A stretch of 64,000 nt of DNA from assembly GCF_000317475.1 (NCBI RefSeq), contig NC_019729.1, positions 3,424,501-3,488,500 on the forward strand, written 5' to 3'. The notes beneath the pieces are model-generated. The model made no database searches. It had not been told where the DNA came from and was given only the letters and a program-made list of their open reading frames with translations. Shown in pieces: positions 33,973 through 43,441 of this stretch. Source of the DNA: Oscillatoria nigro-viridis PCC 7112. Its GTDB lineage: Bacteria; Cyanobacteriota; Cyanobacteriia; Cyanobacteriales; Microcoleaceae. Each line of letters opens with the position of its first letter. The first letter of the stretch is position 1. The translations under genes were made by a program, and so were the position numbers.

Positions 33973-36801
33973 CTAAAATCTAAAATCGTTCGATCGCCCC
34001 GCCAAACTTGCCACCACCGCCACCAACTCAGCAGGCTCGATCGGCTTGGGCACGTAAATTTGAAAACCTTGCTGCAGTGCCCGTATCCGTTCCTCTACCC
34101 TACCAACCGCCGTGAACGCCAACGCCGGAATTTCCCTGTCCACCATCCGCGATCGCACTTGCCGCAGCAGATCCTTTCCATCAGGGGCCTGCATCTCGAT
34201 ATCGATCGCCAACACATCCGGATTCAGCCTTTCAATCGCCTCCAGGACATCCATTCCAGAGCTAGCAGTCTCCACCAGGGCGCCGCAATCTTCGAGCACT
34301 GTACAGGCAAAATCCAGGGAATCGGCGTCGATATCGACCACCAACACCCGCACTCCCGAAAGATTGCTGCTAACAAAAGCCTCCTTTACAGGGATTGGCG
34401 CCTTGCTTTGAGAAATCGCCAACTCCCCGAGCCCGGCCACAGAAAATCCGCCGTTGCAATGAAGCTGTTGAATTGGCAATCTCACTAAAAACCTCGAGCC
34501 TTTTCCTTTCCCGGCGGATTCTGCTTGCACCGTCCCCCCGTGCATTTCCACAAAATGCCGCACTAGGGCCAAACCCAAACCCAATCCGTTGTACGATCGC
34601 CTTATAGAGCTGTCAGCTTGGCTGAACCGATCGAAAACGTGCGGCAAAAACTCTTCTGAAATCCCTTGTCCCGTGTCGCTAACCTCTATTTCGACATTAG
34701 CGGGCGACAAATTTTTACAGCAAGCCGATTGCTCAGAGCCCATCGTCCCCTGCACCTTATGCACCGCCACCTTCACCTGTCCGCCATCGGGAGTAAACTT
34801 AATCGCATTCGAGAGTAAATTCCACGCTACCTGCTGCAAGCGACCGGAATCGGCAACAATCCGCCCGGTAGTTGGGTCGAAATCCGTCACAATTTCAATA
34901 TTTTTGGCGGCAATCGCGGGCGCGAGAGTATCGATCGCAGCCTCAACAGTCGAAATCACATCCACCCACCGCAAATTCAGCGACTGTTTCCCGGTAATAA
35001 TCTGCGACACGTCGAGCAAATCGTCGATCAGAGTTGCTAGGGAGCGTGTATTGCGGTCGATCGTTTCCAGAGCCCGAACAGTCGTTTTTTCGTCAAACTT
35101 GCGGCTTCGCAGCAGTTGCGCCCATCCCAGCATCGCATTCAGCGGCGTCCGCAATTCGTGGGACAAAGTTCCTAGAAACTCGTCTTTAATCCGGTTCGCC
35201 CGCGCCAATTCCTGGGCTCGATCGTGCAGTTCTCTTTCCAACTGCTTGCCAACTGTCAAATCGAGAATAAAAGCCACAGATTCTTGCCGCTTTTGGGCCA
35301 GCAAAACATATCCGATCAACACCGGAATCCGGCTGCCGTCTCTCCTCCAGAATTCCTTCTCGTAGGGAGTGCAAACGCCCGTTGCTTGTGCCTCTGCAAT
35401 CCCCTTCTCGTCGAGAGACTGGTACTCCGGCGGCGTCATGTCAATCCAGTTTAATTCCCCGCGCTGCAACTGTTCCCGCGTGTAACCAACTATCCGCAAA
35501 AATTCATCGTTGGCATCGAGGATGCTGCCGTTAACATCCCCGAAGATAATTCCTATCAAGTTAGCTTCGGCTAACATTCTCAGTTTTTCTTCGCTAGCTT
35601 GGAGTGCAGCTTCTGTTTGCTTGCGATCGGTAACGTCTTGGATGTAACCCGACAAACCAGAATCGGAAGGATAAAAACGCATCTTCAACCACTTATTCCA
35701 TAACGGTACGAATTCTTCATACTCGACCGTTACCCTTTCTGCTAATGCTTTGGTCGCCATTTTGTAAAACGGTAAATTGACGGCCCAGGGAAATATCTCG
35801 CAAACCTTTTTACCGATCAGTTCAGCTTGTGACTTGCCTAAAAGGTCTTGAGCTTTTTGGTTGACATAGGTATAGTTCCAATTTAAATCTACTGCGATAA
35901 AAGCATCGGTAATGCTTTCGAGAATGTTAGTAATTTTATCGTTTGCCGATTGCAGCGCTTTAGCTGTTTCTTCTGCTTGCTTGCGGGCTGCTTGTTCGCG
36001 GGACAAAGCTGCAGCGCGTTCTTGTTCTGCCTGTTTTCGATCGCTAATATCGATGTAAGAACCGATGTAACCTGCAAAAGTGCGATCGGGCCTGTACCGG
36101 GGTACGCCCGTACCCAAAACCCAGCGGTATTCGCCGTCATAGCGTCTCAGGCGGCATTCGAGCCGGTACTCGCTGCCAGCGTCGAAGGCTTTTTGGTAAA
36201 TATCCAGACATTCTGGCAAGTCATCTGGGTGCAAGTTTTCCATCCAACCCGTGCCCATTTCTTCCGCCAAAGTTCTACCGGTAAACTCCAGCCAAACTTT
36301 GTTAAAGTAATCGCCAAGTTGGTCAGTGTCCGACATCCAAATCATCACCGGCGCGGTATCTGCCATAATCCGAAATCGAGCTTCGCTTTCCTGCTGCTGT
36401 GCTTCGGCTTGCTTGCGCTCGTTCCGTTCTTGAACTTCCCGCAGGGCCCGCTGAATCGACGGCACCAAGCGTATCAAACGGCGTTTGAGAACATAATCAG
36501 TAGCCCCGCTTTTCAAAGTTTCGATCGCCACTTCCTCGCCCAAAGTAGCCGAAACAAAAATAAACGGCACTCCCGGACAAGTAGTGTGGGCGATTTCCAG
36601 TGCCGCTATTCCGTTAAAACAAGGCAGCATATAATCTGCCAAAATAATGTCAAAACATTGTTTTTCCAGCGCCGCGGCAAAGTCTTCTCTAGTTTCCACA
36701 CACACCAGAGAAAATTGGAACCCGCCATCCATTAGATATGCCTCAATCAGTTCGGCATCTAGGGGACTGTCTTCTACTAAGAGGATATTGAGCGTTTTCA
36801 C
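33973..36801 (-). CDS. Hybrid sensor histidine kinase (REC-PAS3-HisKA-HATPase-REC)
   Basis: A 942-residue cytoplasmic protein. Residues 1-125 form a receiver domain with phospho-acceptor Asp56 (LADYMLP). Three PAS/PAC units follow (about 140-262, 285-400, 405-525), then HisKA with His548 in TLSHELRTPLNAMLG and HATPase_c with DTGQGI and GLGLGLALVRHF. The protein ends with a second receiver (about 820-935) whose acceptor is Asp867 in AIDIEM. The layout implies a phosphorelay that both receives and sends signals. The start is GTG with AAGGAA upstream. The last residues (NDFRF) and stop are encoded by a TTTTAGA heptamer array, identical to the end of FtsY. No cognate regulator gene is adjacent. 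Confidence 0.93.
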   Translation of the reverse strand: MKTLNILLVEDSPLDAELIEAYLMDGGFQFSLVCVETREDFAAALEKQCFDIILADYMLPCFNGIAALEIAHTTCPGVPFIFVSATLGEEVAIETLKSGATDYVLKRRLIRLVPSIQRALREVQERNERKQAEAQQQESEARFRIMADTAPVMIWMSDTDQLGDYFNKVWLEFTGRTLAEEMGTGWMENLHPDDLPECLDIYQKAFDAGSEYRLECRLRRYDGEYRWVLGTGVPRYRPDRTFAGYIGSYIDISDRKQAEQERAAALSREQAARKQAEETAKALQSANDKITNILESITDAFIAVDLNWNYTYVNQKAQDLLGKSQAELIGKKVCEIFPWAVNLPFYKMATKALAERVTVEYEEFVPLWNKWLKMRFYPSDSGLSGYIQDVTDRKQTEAALQASEEKLRMLAEANLIGIIFGDVNGSILDANDEFLRIVGYTREQLQRGELNWIDMTPPEYQSLDEKGIAEAQATGVCTPYEKEFWRRDGSRIPVLIGYVLLAQKRQESVAFILDLTVGKQLERELHDRAQELARANRIKDEFLGTLSHELRTPLNAMLGWAQLLRSRKFDEKTTVRALETIDRNTRSLATLIDDLLDVSQIITGKQSLNLRWVDVISTVEAAIDTLAPAIAAKNIEIVTDFDPTTGRIVADSGRLQQVAWNLLSNAIKFTPDGGQVKVAVHKVQGTMGSEQSACCKNLSPANVEIEVSDTGQGISEEFLPHVFDRFSQADSSIRRSYNGLGLGLALVRHFVEMHGGTVQAESAGKGKGSRFLVRLPIQQLHCNGGFSVAGLGELAISQSKAPIPVKEAFVSSNLSGVRVLVVDIDADSLDFACTVLEDCGALVETASSGMDVLEAIERLNPDVLAIDIEMQAPDGKDLLRQVRSRMVDREIPALAFTAVGRVEERIRALQQGFQIYVPKPIEPAELVAVVASLAGRSNDFRF

Positions 36802-37934
36802 AAAAATTCCTTTTACTTAAATATTAATTATCTGATACAAAATTCGATCTGGCTGCGGCTGGTTAAGTGAAGGCCAAAAAAATCTTGGTTTTGAATCGCA
36901 TAAAAAAATGTAAAAATCAATTGGTTTCATGAGTTGAGCATTCATATCTCAATCCTAACTTCTAACCAAGTCTATTGCTGCTTGTCGCGAGGTGAATCCC
37001 CGCTCTGACTTGATTGGCTAGTACGCTTGTTTTTCCTTAACTTTCGTCTGCTTCCAAAGAATCTGCACCGCTGGAGTCTTGCTTCTATGCAACCGTTTAG
37101 CTAGACCCTGTTGAGCAAATAGTTGCGCGCTTCTGGCCAGAAACAACTAGCTATATAGTAATTTATCTCGCTTGCTACTAACGACTGCTACCTCGTTTGG
37201 CAGATTATTTTTTTTGTAGTGATGCCCGGATTAATTCTATATTGCTTTGTCGCTCCTCTCAAACTCGAATTCGCTTGAATTCTGCCCTGATTTCCTGAAT
37301 ATCGATCGATATGTCAAAAAAGTCCAAGTTGCTGGTCTGTCTGCTTTACTTTTTGCCGGATTTGCCTAGGATGCAACAGTTGCAACCGAGCTCGCAGTTG
37401 GCTTGTCGAGCGCTGTCCCCTCAACAATCACCCTCGTAAACTAATAACAATGGTCGCGCTGCATCTATCCAAAGATAGATTTTTCTACAGACACTGAACT
37501 CAACCTGGATAGATTCCTCTGAATTCGATACAACGAAGTCCCACCCAGCCGCAAATCTGAGAAAGCTCGATCGACCAATTAATTTCCTCTACAAATCCCA
37601 GAAAATTTTCTCTGGACTCGCTACACTTGAACTCCCAGGCTGGCTCTGACCGATCGGCTGATTGGTTGAGGCAGAGCCAAAATGTCTTAAAATATACAAT
37701 ACGGTGAGCTGCTGCACAGCCCGCATATATTAAAACCAAGCGCCAACTTGCAATAATTCTTTAAAATAGAGGTACAGCACCGGCGATCCCTAACTCTTCC
37801 CCCTCAGAAATGGTAGGGTTTAGCAGAATTGAAGACGATCGTCTATGGTGACTTCCAGTAAAGCCCGTGCAGTTGCTTTAGTCTCAGCTTTATTCAGGTT
37901 ATTGGGAACCAGTTACGAGGAGATTTGACCCGCC
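36802..37934. other. 1.1-kb gap before the DUF502 gene
   Basis: No convincing gene, RNA or repeat array. Mixed composition. The minus-strand frame at 37500-37739 lacks motifs. Confidence 0.4.
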
Positions 37935-38660
37935 GTGCTCCAACGCATCAAACAAGACTTAAAAAACGACCTGATCGCAGGACTATTGGTAGTGATACCC
38001 TTAGCTACCACCATCTGGCTGACAATTACCGTCGCCAGTTGGGTGATCAATTTTCTCACCAAAATTCCCAAGCAGATCAACCCTTTTGACGGACTCCACC
38101 CGATTTTGGTGAATCTGCTAAATCTTTTAGTAGGTCTGGCTGTACCCCTGCTGAGTATCTTAGTCATCGGTTTAATGGCCCGCAACATTTTCGGCAAGTG
38201 GCTGCTAGACTTTGGCGAACGGCTGCTGCAGGCAATTCCCTTAGCCGGTTCGGTTTACAAAACCCTCAAACAACTGTTGGGAACCCTCCTCAAATCAAAT
38301 GACAAATTTCGCCGCGTGGTGTTAGTAGAATATCCCCGGCGGGGAATCTGGACTTTAGCATTTGTGACCGGTACGATCGAGAGTAACGATATCCCGCCTC
38401 ACCTTTCCGGTGAAACCCCGATCGGTATTTTCATCCCCACCACTCCCAACCCCACTACCGGATGGTACGCTATAGTCCCGGAGGCAGATTTAGTCAATTT
38501 GTCAATGTCGATCGAAGATGCCTTTAAAGTCATCATCTCCGGCGGCATCGTCAACCCCAGCAACTCAATTGCAGTAAGCCCCGAAAACATCAAGGGCAAA
38601 ACACTCGAACCCTTGGTATCCGAATCAAGATACCAGGCTGTCCCAGTCGAAGAAGACTAA
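37935..38660 (+). CDS. DUF502 family membrane protein
   Basis: A 241-residue protein with two long hydrophobic segments (about residues 12-40 and 55-82) and the family motif around KWLLDFGERLLQAIPLAGSV and YKTLKQLLGTL. A beta-rich domain (RRVVLVEYPRRGIWTLAFVT, GIFIPTTPNPTTGWYAIVPE) and a flexible tail follow. DUF502 proteins occur in cyanobacteria and plants and are membrane proteins without a defined biochemical role. The start is GTG. In related genomes it precedes nusB and ftsY, as here, but a TnpB element now separates them. Confidence 0.92.
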   Translation: MLQRIKQDLKNDLIAGLLVVIPLATTIWLTITVASWVINFLTKIPKQINPFDGLHPILVNLLNLLVGLAVPLLSILVIGLMARNIFGKWLLDFGERLLQAIPLAGSVYKTLKQLLGTLLKSNDKFRRVVLVEYPRRGIWTLAFVTGTIESNDIPPHLSGETPIGIFIPTTPNPTTGWYAIVPEADLVNLSMSIEDAFKVIISGGIVNPSNSIAVSPENIKGKTLEPLVSESRYQAVPVEED

Positions 38661-38699
38661 ACCAAGACATCTTTAGTGACCCGTAAGACCGTGTAAACT

Positions 38700-38800
38700 T
38701 TCCCCATAGCAGTTGACACTCTCCTGGCTAAAGCCGAGGAGATTCTTGATTCGCAGAATCGACTTGCCGATGCAGAATTACTTCAACATCGGTAGCGGTC
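38700..38800 (-). ncRNA. Putative omega/reRNA 3' region of the tnpB element
   Basis: Read on the minus strand, the tnpB 3' end leads into a stem (AATCTCC...GGAGAG around AGCC/GGCT) ending in GTGTCAAC, after which flanking DNA begins. By analogy with known TnpB systems this would be the scaffold end, with the guide taken from positions just below 38713. The 5' end of the RNA cannot be defined here. Confidence 0.45.
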
Positions 38801-40000
38801 AATTCTCCACAAGCGTTCGGATCTAAGATCCAAGTTCCGACGTGCCCCGCCGTACTCAATCCCCGACTCAGGATATTTTTAGCTGCGTTCCAGTCACGAT
38901 CTAATACGCATCCACACCGACAAGCGTGGGTTCGCGTTGAGAGACTTTTCTTAACAATTGTTCCGCAACTAGAGCATTCTTGACTTGTTCCGTTAGCTGG
39001 TACGGCAATCGTAATTCTTCCGAATACTTTGCCAAAATATTCCAGCCAAATTCGGAACATATACCAAGAAGCGTCGTTAATCGATTTTGCCAGACAGTGA
39101 TTCTTCACCATATTTTTAATCCTCAAATCTTCGTAGACTACACAGTCGTTAGACTGGATGACGCATCTTGCCAACTTCACGGCAAAATCTTTACGCTGTC
39201 TGCTGATTTTGAGGTGGCGCTTCCCTAGAATCGCTCTAGCTTTTTTTCTGTTTTGCGAACCCTTGACTCGTTTTGAAACTCGTTTTTGGGATTTCTTCAA
39301 CCTGCGTTCTCCCTTGCGGAGGAAACGCGGGTTATCAACTGCAATGCCATTTGAGTCAGTGTAAAACTCTTTAAGTCCTACATCTAACCCGATGGCGTTA
39401 CCCGTGATTTCAATCTTTTCAGAACGGTCAACTTGAATGCAAAACTGGACATAATATCCGTCTGCTCGCCTTACCAAACGTACTCGTTTGATTTGACTGC
39501 GCTGATAGAAATGTAAGTCGCGCGTTCCTTTTAACTTGAGCTTTCCGATTCCTTTTTTATCGGTAAAAGTGATTGATTTCCGGTCGTCTGCCAGACGCCA
39601 GCCCGTAGTTTTGTACTCGACGGAGCGGTTGTGTTTCTGGAATTGCGGGAATCCTTTTTTTCCTGGGACTTTCTTTTTACAGTTGTCGTAGAATCGGGAG
39701 ATTGCCGACCACGCTCTTTCTGAGCTCGATTGTCGAGCCATGCTGTTCAAGTCATCGCAAAACGGAAATTCCTTAGCTAAAACAGCGCTATACTTGTTCA
39801 ATGCGTATTTATCAACTTTTTCGTTGTCCATCCAAAACCGCAGTGCTTTGTTTCGGATGAACTGCACTGTTCTAATTGCTTCGTCTACAGCGTCAAATTG
39901 CTGCTTTTTACCCGATGCTTTGAACTCAAAAACTAACATGACTTCGACCTCATCACGATAGTCTTATGCTACCAGAGTCGGCTTAATATCCCTCTAGTTG
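38713..40000 (-). mobile_element. IS200/IS605-type tnpB element without tnpA
   Basis: The tnpB gene is followed by a right-end hairpin at 38720-38742, and the end motif TTGAC (GTCAA on the minus strand) lies at about 38713-38717. The left end is not clear and is placed loosely upstream of the tnpB start. No TnpA gene is nearby, so movement would need a transposase in trans. It lies between the DUF502 gene and nusB. Confidence 0.6.
38728..39939 (-). CDS. tnpB: TnpB RNA-guided endonuclease (IS605 OrfB family)
   Basis: A 403-residue TnpB, the ancestor-type of Cas12 nucleases. The RuvC triad is complete: Asp186 (IGLDVGLKEF), Glu270 (VYEDLRIKNM) and Asp349 (LDRDWNAAKNIL). The zinc finger Cys pairs are in CSSCG and CRCGC. 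The N-terminal part is a basic, wedge-like RNA-binding region (WMDNEKVDKYALNKYSAVL). The stop codon lies inside the right-end hairpin, consistent with the guide (omega) RNA overlapping the gene's 3' end. The family cuts DNA next to a target-adjacent motif using guides from the element's flank. All key residues are present, so activity is plausible. Confidence 0.94.
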   Translation of the reverse strand: MLVFEFKASGKKQQFDAVDEAIRTVQFIRNKALRFWMDNEKVDKYALNKYSAVLAKEFPFCDDLNSMARQSSSERAWSAISRFYDNCKKKVPGKKGFPQFQKHNRSVEYKTTGWRLADDRKSITFTDKKGIGKLKLKGTRDLHFYQRSQIKRVRLVRRADGYYVQFCIQVDRSEKIEITGNAIGLDVGLKEFYTDSNGIAVDNPRFLRKGERRLKKSQKRVSKRVKGSQNRKKARAILGKRHLKISRQRKDFAVKLARCVIQSNDCVVYEDLRIKNMVKNHCLAKSINDASWYMFRIWLEYFGKVFGRITIAVPANGTSQECSSCGTIVKKSLSTRTHACRCGCVLDRDWNAAKNILSRGLSTAGHVGTWILDPNACGELTATDVEVILHRQVDSANQESPRL

Positions 40001-40350
40001 TTCACAAAGATTTACATGGTTTTACTTGACAGCGCCATCCTGAGAGCGCAGAAAATAGACTGGGAGGCTAAAGCCTCCTTACCCCTTTCATCCCCGGACT
40101 AAAGTCGCGGGGTTTTCAGGGTTTTATTTATAATATTTCGACAAAACCAGCCCAAACCGAGAAAGCTTATACTCAGAAACCGGATTCCTTTGCATAAATC
40201 TTGGGTTTGAGGGCGAAGTATCTGTAAACTACCCGCCGCTGGCGAGTCAGACTGCCGGTCTGGTAGAACTTTTAGTCGAGTTTTCTGCTAAAGTTCAAGT
40301 CCGCGCGCGATCGAAAAACTTCCTAAATTCTCAATCTCTATCTAAAAACT
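39940..40350. other. Gap with two small hairpins
   Basis: No gene seen. It holds GGAGGCT/AGCCTCC at 40073-40088 and a CCCCG-GACT/AGTC-GCGGGG stem at 40092-40112 followed by TTTTCAGGGTTTT. The second could be a terminator. Both belong to the GGACTAAAGTCC-type palindromes seen again near 45345. Confidence 0.5.
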
Positions 40351-40983
40351 ATGAAAAAAGCCCGCGAAACAGCACGCGAACTCGCACTCCTCGGCATCAG
40401 CCAACTGCCGGCGAATCCAGAACTCTTAGAAGCCAAGAAACTGCAAGATGTTCTCCTCGCCGCCATCCGCACCCTGACAGCAGAAGTTCAAGAATCCCTA
40501 GAAGCAGCAGCATCCGAAGTGCAGCGGAGTAGCGACAAGCTGCTTGCCAGCGAAATCCGTGCCGCCGATATACAAAGTGCTAGAACAATGGTGCGGGAAG
40601 CTGTCGAACTCACCCAAACCGCCATCAACCGTCTCGGTTCAGCAATGGAGTTTCCAGAACTGATCCAGCTAGCCAACCAGCAAGATGTCCGCACCTATGC
40701 TTTGCAAATCCTGACGAAAGTCAGCGCCAACCGTGTTCAAATTGATGAATTGCTCTCGGAAGCGCTGGTAGACTGGCAAATAGAACGGTTGCCCCGGATC
40801 GATCGAGATATCATGAGAATCGCGATCGCCGAAATGCTATATCTCGGCTTACCCGAACAAGTCAGCGTCAACGAAGCCGTCCAACTGGCAAAACGCTACA
40901 GCGGCGACGAAGGACATCGCTTCATCAACGGAGTCCTCCGCCGAGTAGTCGATAAAATCAACGCAGAAGTTATTAGTCAGTAG
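40351..40983 (+). CDS. nusB: Transcription antitermination factor NusB
   Basis: A 210-residue NusB with the all-helical fold: MKKARETARELALLGISQLP at the start, and in the C-terminal half RIDRDIMRIAIAEMLYL, VSVNEAVQLAKRYSGDEGHR and FINGVLRRVVDKI. It forms the NusB/NusE heterodimer on boxA RNA for rRNA antitermination. A middle helical insert of about 60 residues, typical of cyanobacteria, separates the halves. The last residues and stop (ISQ, TAG) run into AGTCATC-type repeats. It is followed by ftsY 248 nt downstream. Confidence 0.95.
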   Translation: MKKARETARELALLGISQLPANPELLEAKKLQDVLLAAIRTLTAEVQESLEAAASEVQRSSDKLLASEIRAADIQSARTMVREAVELTQTAINRLGSAMEFPELIQLANQQDVRTYALQILTKVSANRVQIDELLSEALVDWQIERLPRIDRDIMRIAIAEMLYLGLPEQVSVNEAVQLAKRYSGDEGHRFINGVLRRVVDKINAEVISQ

Positions 40984-41085
40984 TCGATAGTCAGCAGTCA
41001 TCAGTCATCAGTCATCGGTCAATAGCGATCGGCAATCTGCAATCGGCAATCCGCTCTACACTAAGAACTGATGACTAATGACTAT

Positions 41086-41195
41086 AGTCCTGGACGCACG
41101 GGTAGTCAGAAACCGGGTTTTTTACGAAAATCCTTCGTTATAGTCCACAGTAAGCTAAAAAACCCGGTTTCTCTGGCCTTAAGGCATCCAGGACT
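41086..41195. repeat. 110-bp MITE-like palindromic element
   Basis: Outer arms AGTCCTGGA (41086-41094) and TCCAGGACT (41187-41195) enclose a second perfect 16-bp pair, AGAAACCGGGTTTTTT (41108-41123) with its complement at 41157-41172. It sits between nusB and ftsY. The AAACCGGGTTTTT core recurs near 1940, 21260 and 43360. Confidence 0.75.
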
Positions 41196-41231
41196 GCACT
41201 AATAACTCTTCTCTATTCCCCATTTACTTCT

Positions 41232-42989
41232 ATGGTATTTAATTGGTTTCGTCGCCAGTACAGCGAAAGCGAATCTTCCGAAAAAGATACACCCCAACAA
41301 ACTCAAGATGAGTCTGCAAAATCCGCATCGGTTGAGCCTCAAACAGATACAGCAGCAGATTCAAGTTCCCCCGCTGTAGCCGAAGATTATCTCAATTGGG
41401 CGAAAGCTGCTTACAAAAATATTCAAAAACAGCAAAAACCCGAAACAGAAGTTGCCGAAACAGCAGCGGCTGAAGTTCCAGCAGCCGCAACAGAAATCGC
41501 GACAGTTCCAGAAGTTGCAGAAGCGGAGGCTGTTGAACCAACGGAGACGATCGAACTCGAACCAGCACCCACAGCACCAACTGTTGCAGAAGTTCCAGAA
41601 GTTGCAGAACCAGCGGCACTTGAAGCAACCGAGGCGGTAGAAACCGATGCAGCTAACCCAGTAGAAATTCCAGAAACTCTGCAACCAAAAGCCGGGGCGA
41701 TCGACATTGCACCCATAGCTCAAAAATTAGAAGTTACAGCAGAAAATATAGAAATTGCCGAACCTGCAACTGAGGTTGTAGAAACCGCATCACTCGCATC
41801 CGACGGCGAAGCAGCCGAAGCCCTGCCGTTTTGGGCCAGAGCTCAAGCCGATCGCATGGAGCGCATCGAACGCCTCAAAGAAACCGCCCTGGAAGAACCA
41901 GACGTAATTGCAGCCGCCGCCGAGAGAGCCGCAATTATCGAAGAAATTCCCGGTTTCGCCTTTGACGAAGGCTTCCTGTGGTCTTCAGAAATCTTGGCAA
42001 GTCAAGGTCGCCGGCCAGACCAAGTATCCGTCGAAGAAATCACTTGGCTGCAAAAACTGCGGAAAGGCTTAGAAAGAACTCGTCGCAGCTTAATTAATCG
42101 ACTAAAGGCGATCGTCGGTCAAGGGCCGCTCAATCAAGACGCGGTAGCCGAAATTGAGACTTTGCTGCTGCAAGCCGATGTCGGAGTCGCAGCCACCGAC
42201 ATCATTATCAGTCGCCTCCAAGAAAGACTCAAACAAGAAGTGCTGCCGCCAGAACAGGCTCTAGCCTACCTGAAAACCATCCTGCGCGAGATTCTCGACG
42301 CTCCCTGTGCCGAAACCGCCGCCGGTAATCCCGCCTACAGCCTGACATTTGCCCCGGAAAAAGACACTTTTAACATCTGGTTGATCGTAGGAGTCAACGG
42401 TGCGGGCAAAACTACGACGATCGGCAAACTAGCGCACATTGCTCAAAAGTCCGGCTACAAAACCCTCATTGCCGCCGCCGACACTTTCCGCGCCGCCGCC
42501 GTCGAACAGGTGAAAGTTTGGGGTTCCCGCAGCGGCGTCGAAATTATTGCCAACCCAGGGAAAAATACCGATCCGGCTGCTGTCGTGTTTGACGCGATCG
42601 CCGCCGCCACCGCCCGAGGCACAGAACTGCTGGTCGTAGACACCGCAGGCCGCCTGCAAAACAAAAAAAATCTGATGGACGAATTAAGTAAAATCCGTCG
42701 CATTGTAGATAAGAAAGCCCCAGGCGCTACCGTAGAATCTCTACTGGTCTTGGATGCCACACTGGGTCAAAATGGTTTGCGACAGGCAGAAGTGTTCGCA
42801 GAATCGGCAAAATTAAGCGGAGTAGTATTGACAAAACTCGACGGTTCTGCTAAAGGTGGTGTTGCCCTAGCAGTAGTGCAGCAGCTCGGTCTGCCAATCC
42901 GGTTTATTGGAGTCGGGGAAAGCATCGAAGACTTGCGTCCGTTTTCTAGTTACGAATTTGTGGAAGCCCTACTCGATTTTAGATTTTAG
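41232..42989 (+). CDS. ftsY: Signal recognition particle receptor FtsY
   Basis: A 585-residue SRP-receptor GTPase. Residues 1-265 are an acidic Ala/Glu/Pro/Val-rich region with imperfect PEVAEAEAVEPTE-like repeats. The N domain begins near 270 (LQKLRKGLERTRRSLINRL). The G domain contains GVNGAGKTTTIGKLA (P loop from Gly387), DTFRAAAVEQ, DTAGRLQNKKNLMDEL and TKLDGSAKGG. It docks SRP-ribosome complexes at the membrane. The C-terminal residues LLDFRF and the TAG stop come from a TTTTAGA heptamer array. Confidence 0.97.
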   Translation: MVFNWFRRQYSESESSEKDTPQQTQDESAKSASVEPQTDTAADSSSPAVAEDYLNWAKAAYKNIQKQQKPETEVAETAAAEVPAAATEIATVPEVAEAEAVEPTETIELEPAPTAPTVAEVPEVAEPAALEATEAVETDAANPVEIPETLQPKAGAIDIAPIAQKLEVTAENIEIAEPATEVVETASLASDGEAAEALPFWARAQADRMERIERLKETALEEPDVIAAAAERAAIIEEIPGFAFDEGFLWSSEILASQGRRPDQVSVEEITWLQKLRKGLERTRRSLINRLKAIVGQGPLNQDAVAEIETLLLQADVGVAATDIIISRLQERLKQEVLPPEQALAYLKTILREILDAPCAETAAGNPAYSLTFAPEKDTFNIWLIVGVNGAGKTTTIGKLAHIAQKSGYKTLIAAADTFRAAAVEQVKVWGSRSGVEIIANPGKNTDPAAVVFDAIAAATARGTELLVVDTAGRLQNKKNLMDELSKIRRIVDKKAPGATVESLLVLDATLGQNGLRQAEVFAESAKLSGVVLTKLDGSAKGGVALAVVQQLGLPIRFIGVGESIEDLRPFSSYEFVEALLDFRF

Positions 42990-43006
42990 ATTTTAGATTT
43001 TAGATT
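42974..43006. repeat. TTTTAGA array forming the ftsY stop
   Basis: About four copies of TTTTAGA starting inside the last codons of ftsY. The first TAG is the gene's stop codon. Confidence 0.9.
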
Positions 43007-43441
43007 GATGAGGTATCTGTGGTCGTCCCAATTTTGGGAGGCGGATACAGAGGTTCAAAATCTCAAATCCTTAACCTCAAACTAGCATCGCAGGTCTGGC
43101 GCCGATCGCCACCCGGTGGCGAGTAAAAAACTAAATATCTAGAAACAATACCTTCGCCCTGTTCTTGCTTAGTTAGCTTAGTTGGAATCAAAGCGCGATC
43201 GACACCCAACAAACGATTAAAGAATTGGCGATTTTAGATTTGAGATGCGAGCAAAAATCTCCAATTTTTTAATTGAAAATCTCAAATCTAAAATTGATGC
43301 TGTTGGGTAAAGTTCCCCTACTGCCCAACCTACCTGCTCAACCCAAACTATTTGCTCGAAAAAAAACCGGGTTTTGTTCAAGCGGCGCGTAAGTCCTCAA
43401 TCATTCCTCCTCGTTCTCAGATCGAAAATCACAAATCTAAA
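43007..43441. other. Repeat-rich gap between ftsY and the phosphatase
   Basis: No gene seen. It contains AAATCTCAAATC-type repeats (43060, 43230-43295), an AAACCGGGTTTT motif near 43365 and a GCGCGTAAGTCC motif near 43383. Confidence 0.5.

Noticed and set aside
37500-37739. 79-residue minus-strand frame
   Set aside because: No conserved motif or ribosome-binding site and isolated in a large gap.
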